This document shows, one piece after another, positions 24,968 through 37,530 of a stretch of DNA of 64,000 nucleotides. The stretch covers positions 56,077-120,076 of the forward strand of contig CAJNOL010000592.1 in assembly GCA_905250125.1 (NCBI GenBank). Reading direction: 5' to 3'. The translations under genes were made by a program, and so were the position numbers. The notes under the pieces are model-generated. The model searched no databases. It was not told where the DNA came from and saw only the letters and a list, made by a program, of their open reading frames with translations. The first letter of the stretch is position 1. Each line of letters begins with the position of its first letter. This DNA is from Rotaria sordida. Taxonomy: Eukaryota; Rotifera; Eurotatoria; Philodinida; Philodinidae.

Positions 24968-26503
24968 ATGACCAACGAAAATAAAGAAAATAAGTTTTCA
25001 ATTCACATAAACCAACCATCTCTTACAGTACCGAGAACGCTGAACCAATCATGCACGAATTCAGACACTTCTCTCCGATGTCAGGCAGTATCTATTACTA
25101 AAGAAAACCCTTCTGTATCTAAACCATCTATAATATATTTTCTCTCGCTTGTCTATGCTTACCTCTGCATAGGATTCGGAACGGGCATCACGACGTCAAC
25201 GTTATTGAAACTCGGTGAACAAACAAATTCTACGACTTATCAACTCACCAGTATATACTTTACTCGTTCATGTGGCTCTTTGAGCGGTACAACACTTGCT
25301 GGACTGCTCATTGATCGATTTCCTGATTTCGGTAATATGTTTCTAATGGCAGCAGTTTTTATTATGGGTGCAACAACATTCTTGATTCCATTTATCTATC
25401 AATTGATTCTATTACTTTCCTTGCAACTGGCATGGGGTTTAGCATCCGGTATGTTGGTGAATCTAAGCCATATCTTGACAATAAGATATTATTCATACCA
25501 TAATGTTGGTCCATATTTGCAAGCTTTACATAGTGCACTTGGTATTGGAGCTTTTATTTCGCCACTTGTCGTGGCTAAGTTCCTGTCCGAGCGACAAGAC
25601 AAGAATCAATGGCACTACGCGTATTTTATTATTTCTCTTCTACATTTACCTGATTTTGTTTGGCTTTCATGCTACAGTGGTCGCAATGAATGCTACGACA
25701 AGTTGAAGTCAGAAAACAGACCTACAAACGAACAAGTCACGGAAGAGTTCCTGACCACAACACCTGTTATTCTCGCCGATCTTAATAATGAGCAGAAGAA
25801 GAAACCAGTAGAGTTCCAGCTGTCATTCGTCTTGATGCTTGCGCCATTTCTCTTTTTGTATCTAGGTTGTCAGTATGGTTTTATCTTTTATTTAAATATG
25901 TATGCAACCTTGCATCTTCGCTTTTCAAAAGATATCGCCGCCTATTTGAACTCGGCGTTCTGGGCATCCTTAGTCGTTGGTCGCTTATGCGGAATACTAT
26001 TTTCGTTCAGATTCTCTCCGCAGGAAATGATTTGTGGTGATCTTGTGGGCTGCATAGCATCACTTGTTCTTCTTCTTGTATTCAACAAATTACCTTTTAT
26101 TCTATGGGTGGGATCAATACTTTTCGCCTTCTTCGTCGCATCTATTTATTCATCGACGATAGCCTATGCTGAAAAAAACATAACGATGACAGGCAAACGT
26201 ATGGCCATGCTCAATGTTGCAGCCACGATAGGACAAGCAACCATTCCATTGTTGGTGGGTATCAGTATCAATTCAACGTTTTTCGGTCGTCCAAACTTTC
26301 TTATCATTGCACTCTCTATTATTGTCCTTGCATCAATTATTTTTGTTTTTAATGTTCTATGTACTGCACGATCTTCATTGTTATCGCACACGGATATAAA
26401 AATCAACTATAAGACGCAAAACGAAAGATCGAAACGAACAGACTCCTCGCTTGAAACAAACTTCAGACAATCAACAGTGGATATTTCAGAAGTCGGTAAT
26501 TGA
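24968..26503 (+). CDS. NaGLT1/MFSD4-like major facilitator sugar transporter
   Basis: Polytopic membrane protein of the major facilitator superfamily, closest in pattern to sodium-dependent glucose transporter 1 (NaGLT1/MFSD4B). The family moves sugars or small polar solutes across the plasma membrane, and the substrate here is not determined. The start chosen is the ATG at 24968 (511 aa). A splice acceptor (TTTCCTACAG) ends at 24945, so a 5' non-coding exon probably exists. About 12 hydrophobic segments lie in two halves. The first begins YFLSLVYAYLCIGFGTG, followed by the conserved-looking GTTLAGLLIDRF loop. A charged central loop (about residues 235-280, NNEQKKKPVEF) separates the halves, and the second contains SLVVGRLCGILFSFRF. 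The tail is hydrophilic. Unlike its neighbours the coding region has no intron and looks somewhat less AT-rich, which suits a retrocopy or a recently expanded family; that is inference. Confidence 0.82.
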   Translation: MTNENKENKFSIHINQPSLTVPRTLNQSCTNSDTSLRCQAVSITKENPSVSKPSIIYFLSLVYAYLCIGFGTGITTSTLLKLGEQTNSTTYQLTSIYFTRSCGSLSGTTLAGLLIDRFPDFGNMFLMAAVFIMGATTFLIPFIYQLILLLSLQLAWGLASGMLVNLSHILTIRYYSYHNVGPYLQALHSALGIGAFISPLVVAKFLSERQDKNQWHYAYFIISLLHLPDFVWLSCYSGRNECYDKLKSENRPTNEQVTEEFLTTTPVILADLNNEQKKKPVEFQLSFVLMLAPFLFLYLGCQYGFIFYLNMYATLHLRFSKDIAAYLNSAFWASLVVGRLCGILFSFRFSPQEMICGDLVGCIASLVLLLVFNKLPFILWVGSILFAFFVASIYSSTIAYAEKNITMTGKRMAMLNVAATIGQATIPLLVGISINSTFFGRPNFLIIALSIIVLASIIFVFNVLCTARSSLLSHTDIKINYKTQNERSKRTDSSLETNFRQSTVDISEVGN

Positions 26504-28365
26504 TCAGTTTAATCTACATGCATACAACTGTTCCTGGCAAAGCACATTTTCTAAACAATCTAATGATATTGGACTGTGTAAAACATTGTTGTCAAGAAAT
26601 GAACTCTTCTTTTTTTTCCAAAATTTCCCTACCTCATAATGACTTGTCAAACAAATCTAGTACATTTATCACTCTCAGAAAGTTAAAGCATCACAGTCGT
26701 TTTATTAAAGAGAGAGTCTACCATATGGCTACTGTACCATGCCCATAGGTCGCCATAGAAAAATTTTCTAATAATCGGTTCAAAGATTTAAAAAGAAAGT
26801 TTTAGTCGAATCATGTTTATACGAAAATAGTAGATCATTCCGGTAGTCGCCTATGGATATAACGAATTGAAACATTCATTTTTGCTCTATTGTTGAATCT
26901 AAAATAGACTTCATCGGATACGACTACAGAATAGCTCTATTTGATTGATATCAACATTTTCTGTCAAAAACACAAAGTTCATATAGCGCCTAAGATATGA
27001 AAAGGGCATGAGTTTCGAAAAATGATATTTTTATGTAATTCTAAGCGCAGTAACACATCGTAGAATGAATTTTTTACTCGGCATACATTCCATTAAAGCA
27101 ATTTTTTTGATATAAAATATCGAGGTACTCTGCTGGACCCGTCCGTCTCGAGGCAACTTATATTTCGACTCCAATTCATTCGATATCTGCCTAAGCTTAG
27201 AGTTCACATTAGGTTTGTTGCTCATCATGGGAGTCTAAATCGTGATGACTGTATAGAAGTACCTGAAAAGGCATAGCACAGCTACCAGTCTTGAATATTC
27301 TTTATAATAGTTCAATAGATTGTATTATGTTTAATCTTAATCGACCGTCCGTTTTAATATCACTACAAATTGGACAGATTAGGTCATATTTTTAAATGAA
27401 ATGAAGTGTTAAAAAAGATAGGTTACCTTGAGAAGGAATAATTAAAAATTGGTGCCTGGAAATTCAATAAAAGTGCACAGTAATCTAGGAATGATTGAAC
27501 ATATGCCTCTTTCTACCTTTATTTTGGTTATTTTTTCAGAATTAAAGAATTTAATTTTTTCTGACTACTTTCATGTATTTTCATTATGATGGAGCTATGA
27601 AAGTTACAATTAAAGACGCTTTTCTCTAAACTTTTAAGGAACACATGAAATGAGAAGAAGGCCTGAAATTCGATTCAGAATATAGAACCTGTATATAGAT
27701 AAAAATCCTTCTTACTGCAGCATTACATTTCTCAGAATTGTTACACTAATATTCGTAATCACCATCGTAAATTTTGTCCTTGTAGTTAGTTATAAAAATT
27801 AATTTCTGATGAAAATGTTTTTGAAAGATCATGTAAAGTATAGCTAGCTGCGATCCCAGATGCCACTATCAAGTGATAGATAAAGAAACTATGATAAAAT
27901 GAATTGAATGTGAACGAAGATTTGCCAATGTTTTGAATAGTGACAACTGATAACAGATGATCACTAAAAGAATGAATGAGAAAATGTCAAGAAGTGAATC
28001 GACTGAAGTCAACAACTTGTCCATCATTGTAAAAGATATGATTATGATATTTTGTAGTCAATATCTACTTTATTTTCGTCAAATAGTTTTGCTTGAAAAT
28101 TGAGCTATGAAGTGATTTTATCAATCATAGTTCTTTTTTTTCAGACATGAATATTTTTCATACTTCTATTATGTTTCGATTGCATGAATTAAGATTATCA
28201 CACTTTTAAAGATTTTATTTTAAGCGATTTTCTAAACTTCCTTTCAGTATAGAATCTAATCTGAAGTTACTACAATCATCTTTTTATATAAAAATTGAAA
28301 TGAATCAAATGATAATTAGTGATAAATAAAAGTATATCAATGAAGATTCCATCAAGGAATATTTG
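26504..28365. other. Intergenic region, nothing recognised
   Basis: Short low-complexity frames only. The frame at 26500-26748 overlaps the 3' end of the transporter in another phase. No repeat structure was found by eye. Confidence 0.5.
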
Positions 28366-28942
28366 AAATGTAAGATTTGCAGCAATCCTTCCATCAATCC
28401 TGAAAAAAACTAAGCGTAAACCAAAAGAACATGCATTTTGTCATCATTGTATTAGAGAATGGCTTCGACGAGATTTATCATGTCGTCAAAATGTTAAAAT
28501 TTAAGATTTAACACCGATCCGCAGAGACATTTTACTCAATATGCTTTATAATCTTCCTGTTAAATGTCTATTGTGCAAATAAACAGGACTAGAAAGAGGT
28601 GATTTTGATGAACATGTCAATAAAAGATATACAAAGCGAAAAAGTTTATGTTCATCAGCAGATATAGAATGTCTATAGGCTGGATCATATGATGAACTTG
28701 AAAAGCATTTAAAAACATGTCCATATACAACATTAAGAGTCATGCTCATTCAAATTATTACTAACAACAGACAACATACCGAACAAGTGAATCAATAACA
28801 AATTCAGATTGATAAACTTCAAAAAGAAAATCAGGTAATGAAAGAACAATTGCAGCAGCAGCAGCAAAACGTACACATTTCAAAATCTTCAACCAACAGT
28901 CGACCATCTCATCAACCAAAAATAAGAAGAGAAAGTAAGTTT
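28366..28942 (+). pseudogene. RING-type E3 ligase pseudogene (RNF41/NRDP1-like)
   Basis: Conceptual reading with one frame change shows half of a RING finger (CKIC, then EHAFCHHCIREWL, then LSCRQN). A block like the RNF41 post-RING helix follows (DLTPIRRDILLNMLYNLPV), then a Cys/His-rich TRAF-like part (CLLCK, ELEKHLKTCPY). The end is a coiled coil (QIDKLQKENQVMKEQLQQQQQ). Several in-frame stops (after QNVKI, CLLCK, IECL and EQVNQ) and a damaged second metal site make it non-functional. The family attaches ubiquitin to signalling receptors; this copy should not. Confidence 0.75.
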
Positions 28943-29106
28943 ATGCACAAGAAATTTTCAGACGTTCTCTCTGAAATCATTTGCTCATTATAAAAGTTTT
29001 ATTCCATTTTCGATATTGTCATTACGATTTAATGACAATAAATTATCCTTATACAAGCTATTAAATCGATCAATTTTTCAGAGAAAAATTGAGTAATTGT
29101 ATTTTT

Positions 29107-29304
29107 GATCACCAAAAAAATATACTTTTGATCACCAAACATTTTTAGATACAAATGATCACCAAAAAAAGATACTTTTGAGCACCAAATATCTCTAGAT
29201 ACAAATGATCACCCAAAAAAAATAGTTTTGATCACCAAAAATCGTTAGATACAAACGATCACCAAAAAAAGATATTTCTGATCACCAAATTTTATAGAGA
29301 GGTG
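29107..29304. repeat. 50-bp tandem repeat, ~3.9 copies
   Basis: The units start at 29107, 29157, 29207 and 29257. Each holds two GATCACCAAA boxes about 24 bp apart and ends AGATACAAAT. The fourth unit is incomplete and runs into a hairpin (GAGGTGTGA ... TCATCACCTC, about 29303-29325). The period is exactly 50 for the first three units. Confidence 0.9.
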
Positions 29305-29503
29305 TGATTTTTCATCACCTCTTGTTTGTTCGTCATTCACTTACATTTCATTATCTATTTTTTCATAATATCACTCACATTTCCTCATACCTTTTCTGTT
29401 TCTGCTTCTCGTATATATAAATACTTTAAAGTTTTCCGTTTGTAAAAATGTCAAAATCAAATTGGATTCTGCTGTGTAGTTAATTCAATTGATGATGTTA
29501 AAC

Positions 29504-29568
29504 CACGTAAACTTAATAATGTTTGATTATCAAATGAATTTAAACGTTCAAAAAATGGTTCTAATAAT
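29504..29568 (+). repeat. 65-bp exact copy of a FASTK-gene exon segment
   Basis: Positions 29504-29568 are identical to 42645-42709, which is coding sequence (antisense on the plus strand) of the FASTK/RAP-domain gene. Similarity fades left of it and stops at the right where a Tc1/mariner element begins with its TA site. Confidence 0.9.
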
Positions 29569-29570
29569 TA

Positions 29571-30488
29571 GTCGACGACAAAAGTTTCGCCTGCTGACTA
29601 TATCATTTATTTTACGCTTTACAAGGACATTAAAGAAAAGATAATATTATTATCACATATACTGTTCTTAGATACTTCGTTACTCATATTCAGCTTTTTT
29701 ATTTCTTTAAGCTTTTGTTTTAAATTGATTAAATACTAGAAAACATTAAAAAATTCGAAATTTGACACAGGAGGAATGTTTATTTGTGGTGAAAGAAGCA
29801 CAAAAGCCAAACAAGACATTCAATACAATAGCACATCAACTGGATTGTGATCGTTGAACTGTTTATCGTGCTATCGCTCGTTTAAATGCAACAGGATTAT
29901 TAACTGAACAGGAAAGATTAGGTCGACCACCTTCCATTACTGGAGGACAACAACAGCGGTCACTGGACAAGTACATCTCAAAAAAGCCAACTGCAACTTC
30001 GAATCAATTTTCGAACTATACCTTTAACAAGTTCGGCATTCGAGTACAAACCAAAGTCAAATGAACACAAACTCAAGTCGAAAAACTTCATTTATTTGCA
30101 GTGGAGCATCAAAGTAGTGACCTCAAAATATGGATTTTCATTGATGAGACACAGGTCAATTGCGTAACACAGGTAAAATCGATTGGATGAAACGTGGGGA
30201 ACAAACGCCTACACATGAAATATCTTCTCTTCGTGCTTATGTCAACTTATGGGATACAGTTTGGTGGAATGGCAAAACGTTCGCAAGACTGCTTTCATCG
30301 ACTAATTTTTTAATGGTTTCTAGTATTTAATCAATTTAAAACAGAAAACTTAAAGAAATAGAAAAGCTGAATATGAGTAACGAAGTATCGAAGAACAGTG
30401 TATGTGATAATAATATTATCTCTTTTTAATGTCCTTATAAAGCGTAAAATAAACGATATAGTTAGCGGGCGAAACTTTTGTCGTCGAC
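29571..30488 (+). mobile_element. Tc1/mariner-like element with ~184-bp TIRs
   Basis: Perfect tips GTCGACGACAAAAGTTTCGCC and its reverse complement, directly flanked by TA on both sides (29569-29570 and 30489-30490). The inverted repeats extend about 184 bp each (29571-29755 and 30305-30488) at more than 90% identity by eye. The 918-bp length is short for an autonomous copy. The interior keeps plus-strand fragments of a Tc1-type transposase: a helix-turn-helix region (FNTIAHQLDCDR, a stop, TVYRAIARL), GRPPSITGGQQQ, and a first-Asp motif IFIDETQVN followed by IDWMKRGEQTP. Stops and a deletion make it defective. Confidence 0.9.
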
Positions 30489-30608
30489 TAAATAAATTAG
30501 CAAATCGAGTTTTGTTTTATATAGGTTCAAAGAAGTTTGATTATAATAAAAAATACTTTCGAATATAAAAAGTTGTTGAATTTTTTGCCTAGTAAAAATA
30601 GTAGAATA

Positions 30609-30706
30609 CAGTGATGGGACCAGTTCGGTTCGGTTCGAGATTTTGAAAAATTCGATCGGTTCGATTCGATTTGGTTTGAAAAAACACGAACCGAATCCCA
30701 TCACTG
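30609..30706. mobile_element. 98-bp GAACCG-rich MITE-like element
   Basis: Tips CAGTGATGGGA and TCCCATCACTG are inverted, followed inward by GTTCGGTTCGG and CGAACCG. The CAG...CTG ends fit hAT-type miniature elements. An 8-bp target duplication is not apparent (left GTAGAATA, right GTTTGAAA). Confidence 0.6.
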
Positions 30707-30889
30707 GTTTGAAACTGATTGCTGCATCGACTTCGCTTGAAAATATTCATGATGCAACTTGACTTGACTTTTGATCGAAAAACTTCGAATTTGCGCATCT
30801 CTGACAGTAAGTTAATATGCAAATTTACTATTCATTTTTCTGTTTCGATGATGATTCATTTATAATGGAAGTATCAATTCAATGAAAAT

Positions 30890-32690
30890 TCAGGTAGTTG
30901 AACTTAATCTATTTATGGAAACAACTAGTGAAGCTTTATTCGGTTAGCAATATGAACGACATCTACTGGAAGAAAAATCGAATGAAAATGAAAATAAAAA
31001 TAAAACTCTCTTTCGTTTAACTGAAAAGTACGTCTATGATTTTGTTCAATGTTATCAAATTCAATGCGATAACCGATTAAAAATGACGTTGATTTCTAAT
31101 TATTTTAGAAGACTATTTTTCAGGATTTAAAATTTTTTAATGGAAATATTTTCAAACAAAATAAAAGCATTTTAATTTTCATAAACAAATAAAATATACA
31201 ATTAATATTTTCAAGTATATAAAGATGCCATAACAATGGCAACAAATAAATGTAAGAGTGAATTTATTCATCTAGAATAATTTCTTTCTTTACTATTCTT
31301 TTTCATATTTACATTATCCATTTGTCCAAAATGAATAGACTTAACACTCGAATGATATAGTAAATAGGAAAAAAGAAAAATTTATCGATAGAAATGTCGA
31401 CCATGTTCTCCTCCTCCATTATCCTTCGTCGTCATCTTTTTCTTCTTCAAATAATAATCATTTAAAATCATGAATATCCTCGTCACTTCGTCAAACATTT
31501 ATATCTTTACGTCAACTTTTTTACAATACTTAATAAAACACATAATGGTTATGTATCTTTTGATGTTTTTAAATGTTATTGGGCACTATCATTTTCTTTT
31601 GATAATTTATCATTAACAATAGGTATTTTACATGAACTTCAAATAGAATTAAAATCAAATAACTATTTAGTAACAATAACATTTGATTTACATTTAAAAA
31701 TTATTGAAAAATACTTATCATCAACAAAACATTCATCATCACCAATAAGAACATCTGATCCATCATAATCAATACCATCAATTGTAATTCCAAAAGTAAG
31801 ACGTCCACCATCGCCTATAACATTTCCATTAAATCGTTCAACAAGTATAGTAGTTGTTACTGTTATACCAAAAAAAGTTGAGCAACAAATTCCTGGTGTT
31901 GATAAAAGTTATAGTAGAATAGAAGCAAATCATTATTATTCAAATAATAATACATCAATTCTTGTACATTGTAGAAAAAAAATCTATTATACAAAAACTA
32001 ATTAAACAAAATGGAAATAAGTATAGTAAAAATCCATCAATACCAACAAGAACAAGTATAATTTATAATAATGAAATTAATTTTTCTATGATATGGATTT
32101 TTCATGATTTATTTTGTTTTTGTTTTTATCTCTGAGATATTTAGATTCGGGCAAAGAAAAGATTTTAAATTGAACGTGCCAATCTTATTTCAACATGTGA
32201 TACATTTTATCGTATTAAACCTTATTTATCTCATTGTCTTCTTGAAATGAAGGATAAGTAACACTCTTATTATATTCATTTATCAACAATAGATATTTGT
32301 TTTATAAAATAAAATAATTTTTGTACTTTACACAATTGGTATAGCACCAGAGCCAATTTATGGTCTTGATTTCATTGTTGATTTACTTAAATTAGCAAAA
32401 AAAAATATTATTGAAACAAATTGTGATTCAAGAATAGGAAAATAATTGGTTTTTTTGTAATCAAAGATAAAATGATTCATGCTATTTTTAATGGAATCGT
32501 TGATCTAGTTCATTTTCATCTTCATCATTTGATCGAATAAATAATCAATATTAAAAACAATTAAAAGTAATAAATAATCATATTAAACAATTAGAAAGAG
32601 AAAACGTGTTTTATTAAAAAGATTAGTTGAGATGAGACATCATCATAAAACAGTCATTTCAGCAAAAAATTTCTTTTTTTTCAATTATTT
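30890..32690 (+). pseudogene. Unidentified decayed coding region
   Basis: Several open stretches with protein-like composition lie in order on the plus strand, separated by stops and frame changes. They include EALFG and YERHLLEEKSNE near 30930-30990, NGYVSFDVFKCYWALSF and ITFDLHLKIIEKYL near 31545-31720, and RSTSIVVVTVIPKK near 31840-31880. Further on are IERANLISTCDTFYRIKPYL near 32175-32230, IAPEPIYGLDFIVDLLKL near 32345-32395, and a coiled-coil-like end (VLLKRLVEMRHHH) near 32610-32645. I do not recognise the family. It may be one dead gene or the remains of two. Confidence 0.4.
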
Positions 32691-32743
32691 ACTAATTTTA
32701 TTACAGAATAAATAGTGTTTTTGTTTGTAGATTTTTGTCCAAT

Positions 32744-34918
<2,175 letters not shown>

Positions 34919-34974
34919 TGAAATCCATGGTTCATGAAAATTTTCATTGTTTTACCCTCTTAAAAAAAGAATAT

Positions 34975-35230
34975 TTTAAAAGTCAACGGCATTGATGCTT
35001 TATTTTTCATAATAGAGAAGAAATTGATATGAAAAAAAGGGGTCTACATTTATGTTATATTTTATAGGTTACTCATTAATACACAGAAATGACACTAATA
35101 GGCACAATTAAAATTTGACGAGGATATAGTTTTCGATTTATGAAATGAGACTTCTATCTTTTGAATTGGTTTAGTTGTTAAAAAACATCATATCAGAAAA
35201 ATTTTTTGTTCAAGATCTCGATTGATTTAC
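34975..35230 (-). mobile_element. Fragment of the hAT family's 3' region
   Basis: Matches 6990-7345 with indels: shared blocks AAAAGTCAACG, ATTGATGCTT, TCTACATTTAT, GGTTACTCATT, ACAGAAATGACACTAATAGG and TTTTTTGTTCA. It begins about 120 bp after the GAPDH-fusion stop codon. It may have removed or displaced the original 3' exons. Strand is given by analogy with the hAT copy at 7-10 kb. Confidence 0.65.
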
Positions 35231-36536
35231 TACGGAAATTATATTAAAGTTAAAATATCGATAGAAAAATTGTTTTGAAACTTGCATAAATTCATCTTGA
35301 ATCAATGGATAGAGTCATCTAACCAGTGATGAATACGGAATAGAACCGTACGATTGTCCTAATATATTGTTCAGCTAATTGACAGTACAAAAACCGACAG
35401 CAATACAAGGTTTAAAGATTTTTTCTATGTCCATCTCTGCATTAAATATAATATTCATCCAAGTGTAATAAAAATGTTCTTTTATTGTATTACATCAAGG
35501 TAGTTATTTTCATGAATATAAACGTGGAAAACTTTTTGTTTTTCATACATATGACTCTCAAACTGCTGGAACATTAAAAATGAAAAATTGTTTACAAAAA
35601 AATCAGTTATTGCTCTTCTTGATAGAATTTCATCATAAAAGAAGAACTCTTTTCTAGACCTGTGAGCTGTCACAGGTCTAGTTATCTACTTACTGAAAAA
35701 AATTCAATTCATTGCCAATTTTCATCACATAGTTTATTCAATAATTATATTGAAAATCTATTTATACGAAAAAACCTGCAGCATTTGCATTGTATCAAAT
35801 GATATTCAAATGTTTAATATCAATGGATCTGTCAAAATTGGGTATTAGGTATTATTTTATTACTTTACCTGATTCATTAAGTAGTCAATTGATAAGTAAC
35901 AAATGTAGACGAAAATTTTAAGAAAAGAAACTGACATCATTTATAAATGAAAAGACTACTTTTGACGATTATCATGAATATAAAAAATACTAATTTACAA
36001 TACTAAACTTTGCCATTTTGTATTGTACTCTCCATCAGTCGGATTTACTTCTAAACTTCCTAAGGATTTAAGTATTTATTTAATTAATAAATACAGTCTA
36101 ACTTCGGTACTAATTATTCACTGTTAATTATATTTGTAATGAAAAAAGAAATTTAATTTATTCAATAAGATTTGATATAAGGATTCTAGAAAATCGATTT
36201 GCAGAAGAAGATATTATTATAGTAAACAGATGTTTCCAATATAATATAGATATATTGTTCAATATATCATAATAATATACTATGACAATAACTGATCCTA
36301 TACAAAATCATTGTGGAACTTCATTCTAAGGAGGGAAAGTACTGAATGCTGTACTATTCATGACTAGAGATACTAATCTTTAAAATAGGTAATTTTTCAG
36401 CTACTCTATCAAATATATAGAACAATGTAATCGATGCAGAAATTTTTTAGATATATCACTGACTTTTCTTTTTATTGTTTTATATGATGCATTTAAAATT
36501 TATTAGAAATAATATATATATTTTTTTTTAATATAA
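35231..36536. other. Intergenic region with a perfect small hairpin
   Basis: No gene recognised and no missing GAPDH C-terminal exon found. A 12-bp perfect stem with a 4-nt loop (CTAGACCTGTGA, loop GCTG) lies at 35654-35681. Otherwise the region is A/T-rich sequence. Confidence 0.5.
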
Positions 36537-37530
36537 TTAATAATAAGAATATCCATAAGGCAAATCCAATGGCACAATTTGTGGTAATTGATGAGTATAA
36601 GAAGTCGATTGTAATATTGAAGGATTGAATGTACTGTGTGGTGGAATGATTGGTTCATAATAACTCACAGGATGTGAATTTTGTTGAAGAGTATAAGTAA
36701 ATGCTGTTGGTTGTTGAAGACATTGATCAAACGGAATGTATGATCGTGGTTGTTCTTCAATTTGTTGTTGATGATGATGTGGTCTTAAATGGATTAATCT
36801 AGAAATATAAATTTTGAATAAATAAAATGAAGTTTTTTTTTTGAATATTTTACTTTGTTCGAGTAATTGGTTTTGATTGACGTAAATATTTTTTTCGATT
36901 AATAATACGAACTTTTTCTGGCGGAACTTCAACAATATTTTCAATAATTTCTGGTGTTGGTCGACGAACATATATTCGTTCGATTAATTTTGGTTCAGGT
37001 GAACGAAGACGATGAAAAACTCGTTTTACTTGAGGTGGTGGAGTTGGTAATTTATAGACTAAAATTTAATATTATGTTTTTTTATTTTTATTTTAAAATT
37101 TTTTTATTATATACTCTCTCGAATATGTCGATCATTTATTCTAATTTTACCCAGTGATCTACATAAATCCTCTATGTCTTCATCTGATGACGTCAAATCG
37201 TCTTCATAAATTTCTTGATAATGAGGCTTTATCGAACGATGTTTTTTAATTATATGTGACGAAGGAATATGATTTTCATAAAATAAATTTGATTTTCGAA
37301 ACATTGGTCGTTTATGTGTTACTATTCGGCCAACATATTCATACTCAGACTGAGCAGGAACTCTATATATATATATATATATATGTATATTTATGTTATT
37401 AAATGTCGTTTTCTGTTTCAAGAACTTACTTTAATCGACTTTTGTGATTCCTAGATGTAGACTTATGATGATTTGAAGCCAATGACGAAAGTGAAGACGA
37501 ATGATTTGAAGATATTTTTATATTTTGCAT
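36537..37530 (-). CDS. Uncharacterised 271-aa proline/glutamine-rich protein
   Basis: Four exons (37530-37430, 37362-37115, 37058-36854, 36798-36537) join in phase to 271 aa. I do not recognise the family. The N-terminus is Ser/His-rich (SSNHSSSLSSLASNHH). The middle has an acidic patch (YEDDLTSSDEDIEDL) followed by KIRIN. A proline-rich stretch (KLPTPPPQVKR) leads into a basic/hydrophobic segment with repeat-like phrases (IERIYVRRPTPEIIENIVEV, PPEKVRI). That phrasing recalls articulin or alveolin-type cytoskeletal proteins, but the match is too short to call. The C-terminus is Pro/Gln/Tyr-rich and ends GYSYY. No signal peptide or membrane segment. Intron 1 carries a TA microsatellite next to its acceptor (37363-37386), and two AG choices exist there; only the one giving exon start 37362 keeps frame. 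Confidence 0.65.

Noticed and set aside
28366-28942. Stops at glutamine-like positions suggesting reassigned TAA/TAG codons
   Set aside because: The intact genes in the window all end at normal TAA/TAG/TGA and contain none internally, so the RING copy is simply a pseudogene.
37363-37386. TA repeat near a splice site considered as a frameshift-causing assembly error
   Set aside because: It lies wholly inside the intron, and the exon joins in phase without adjustment.
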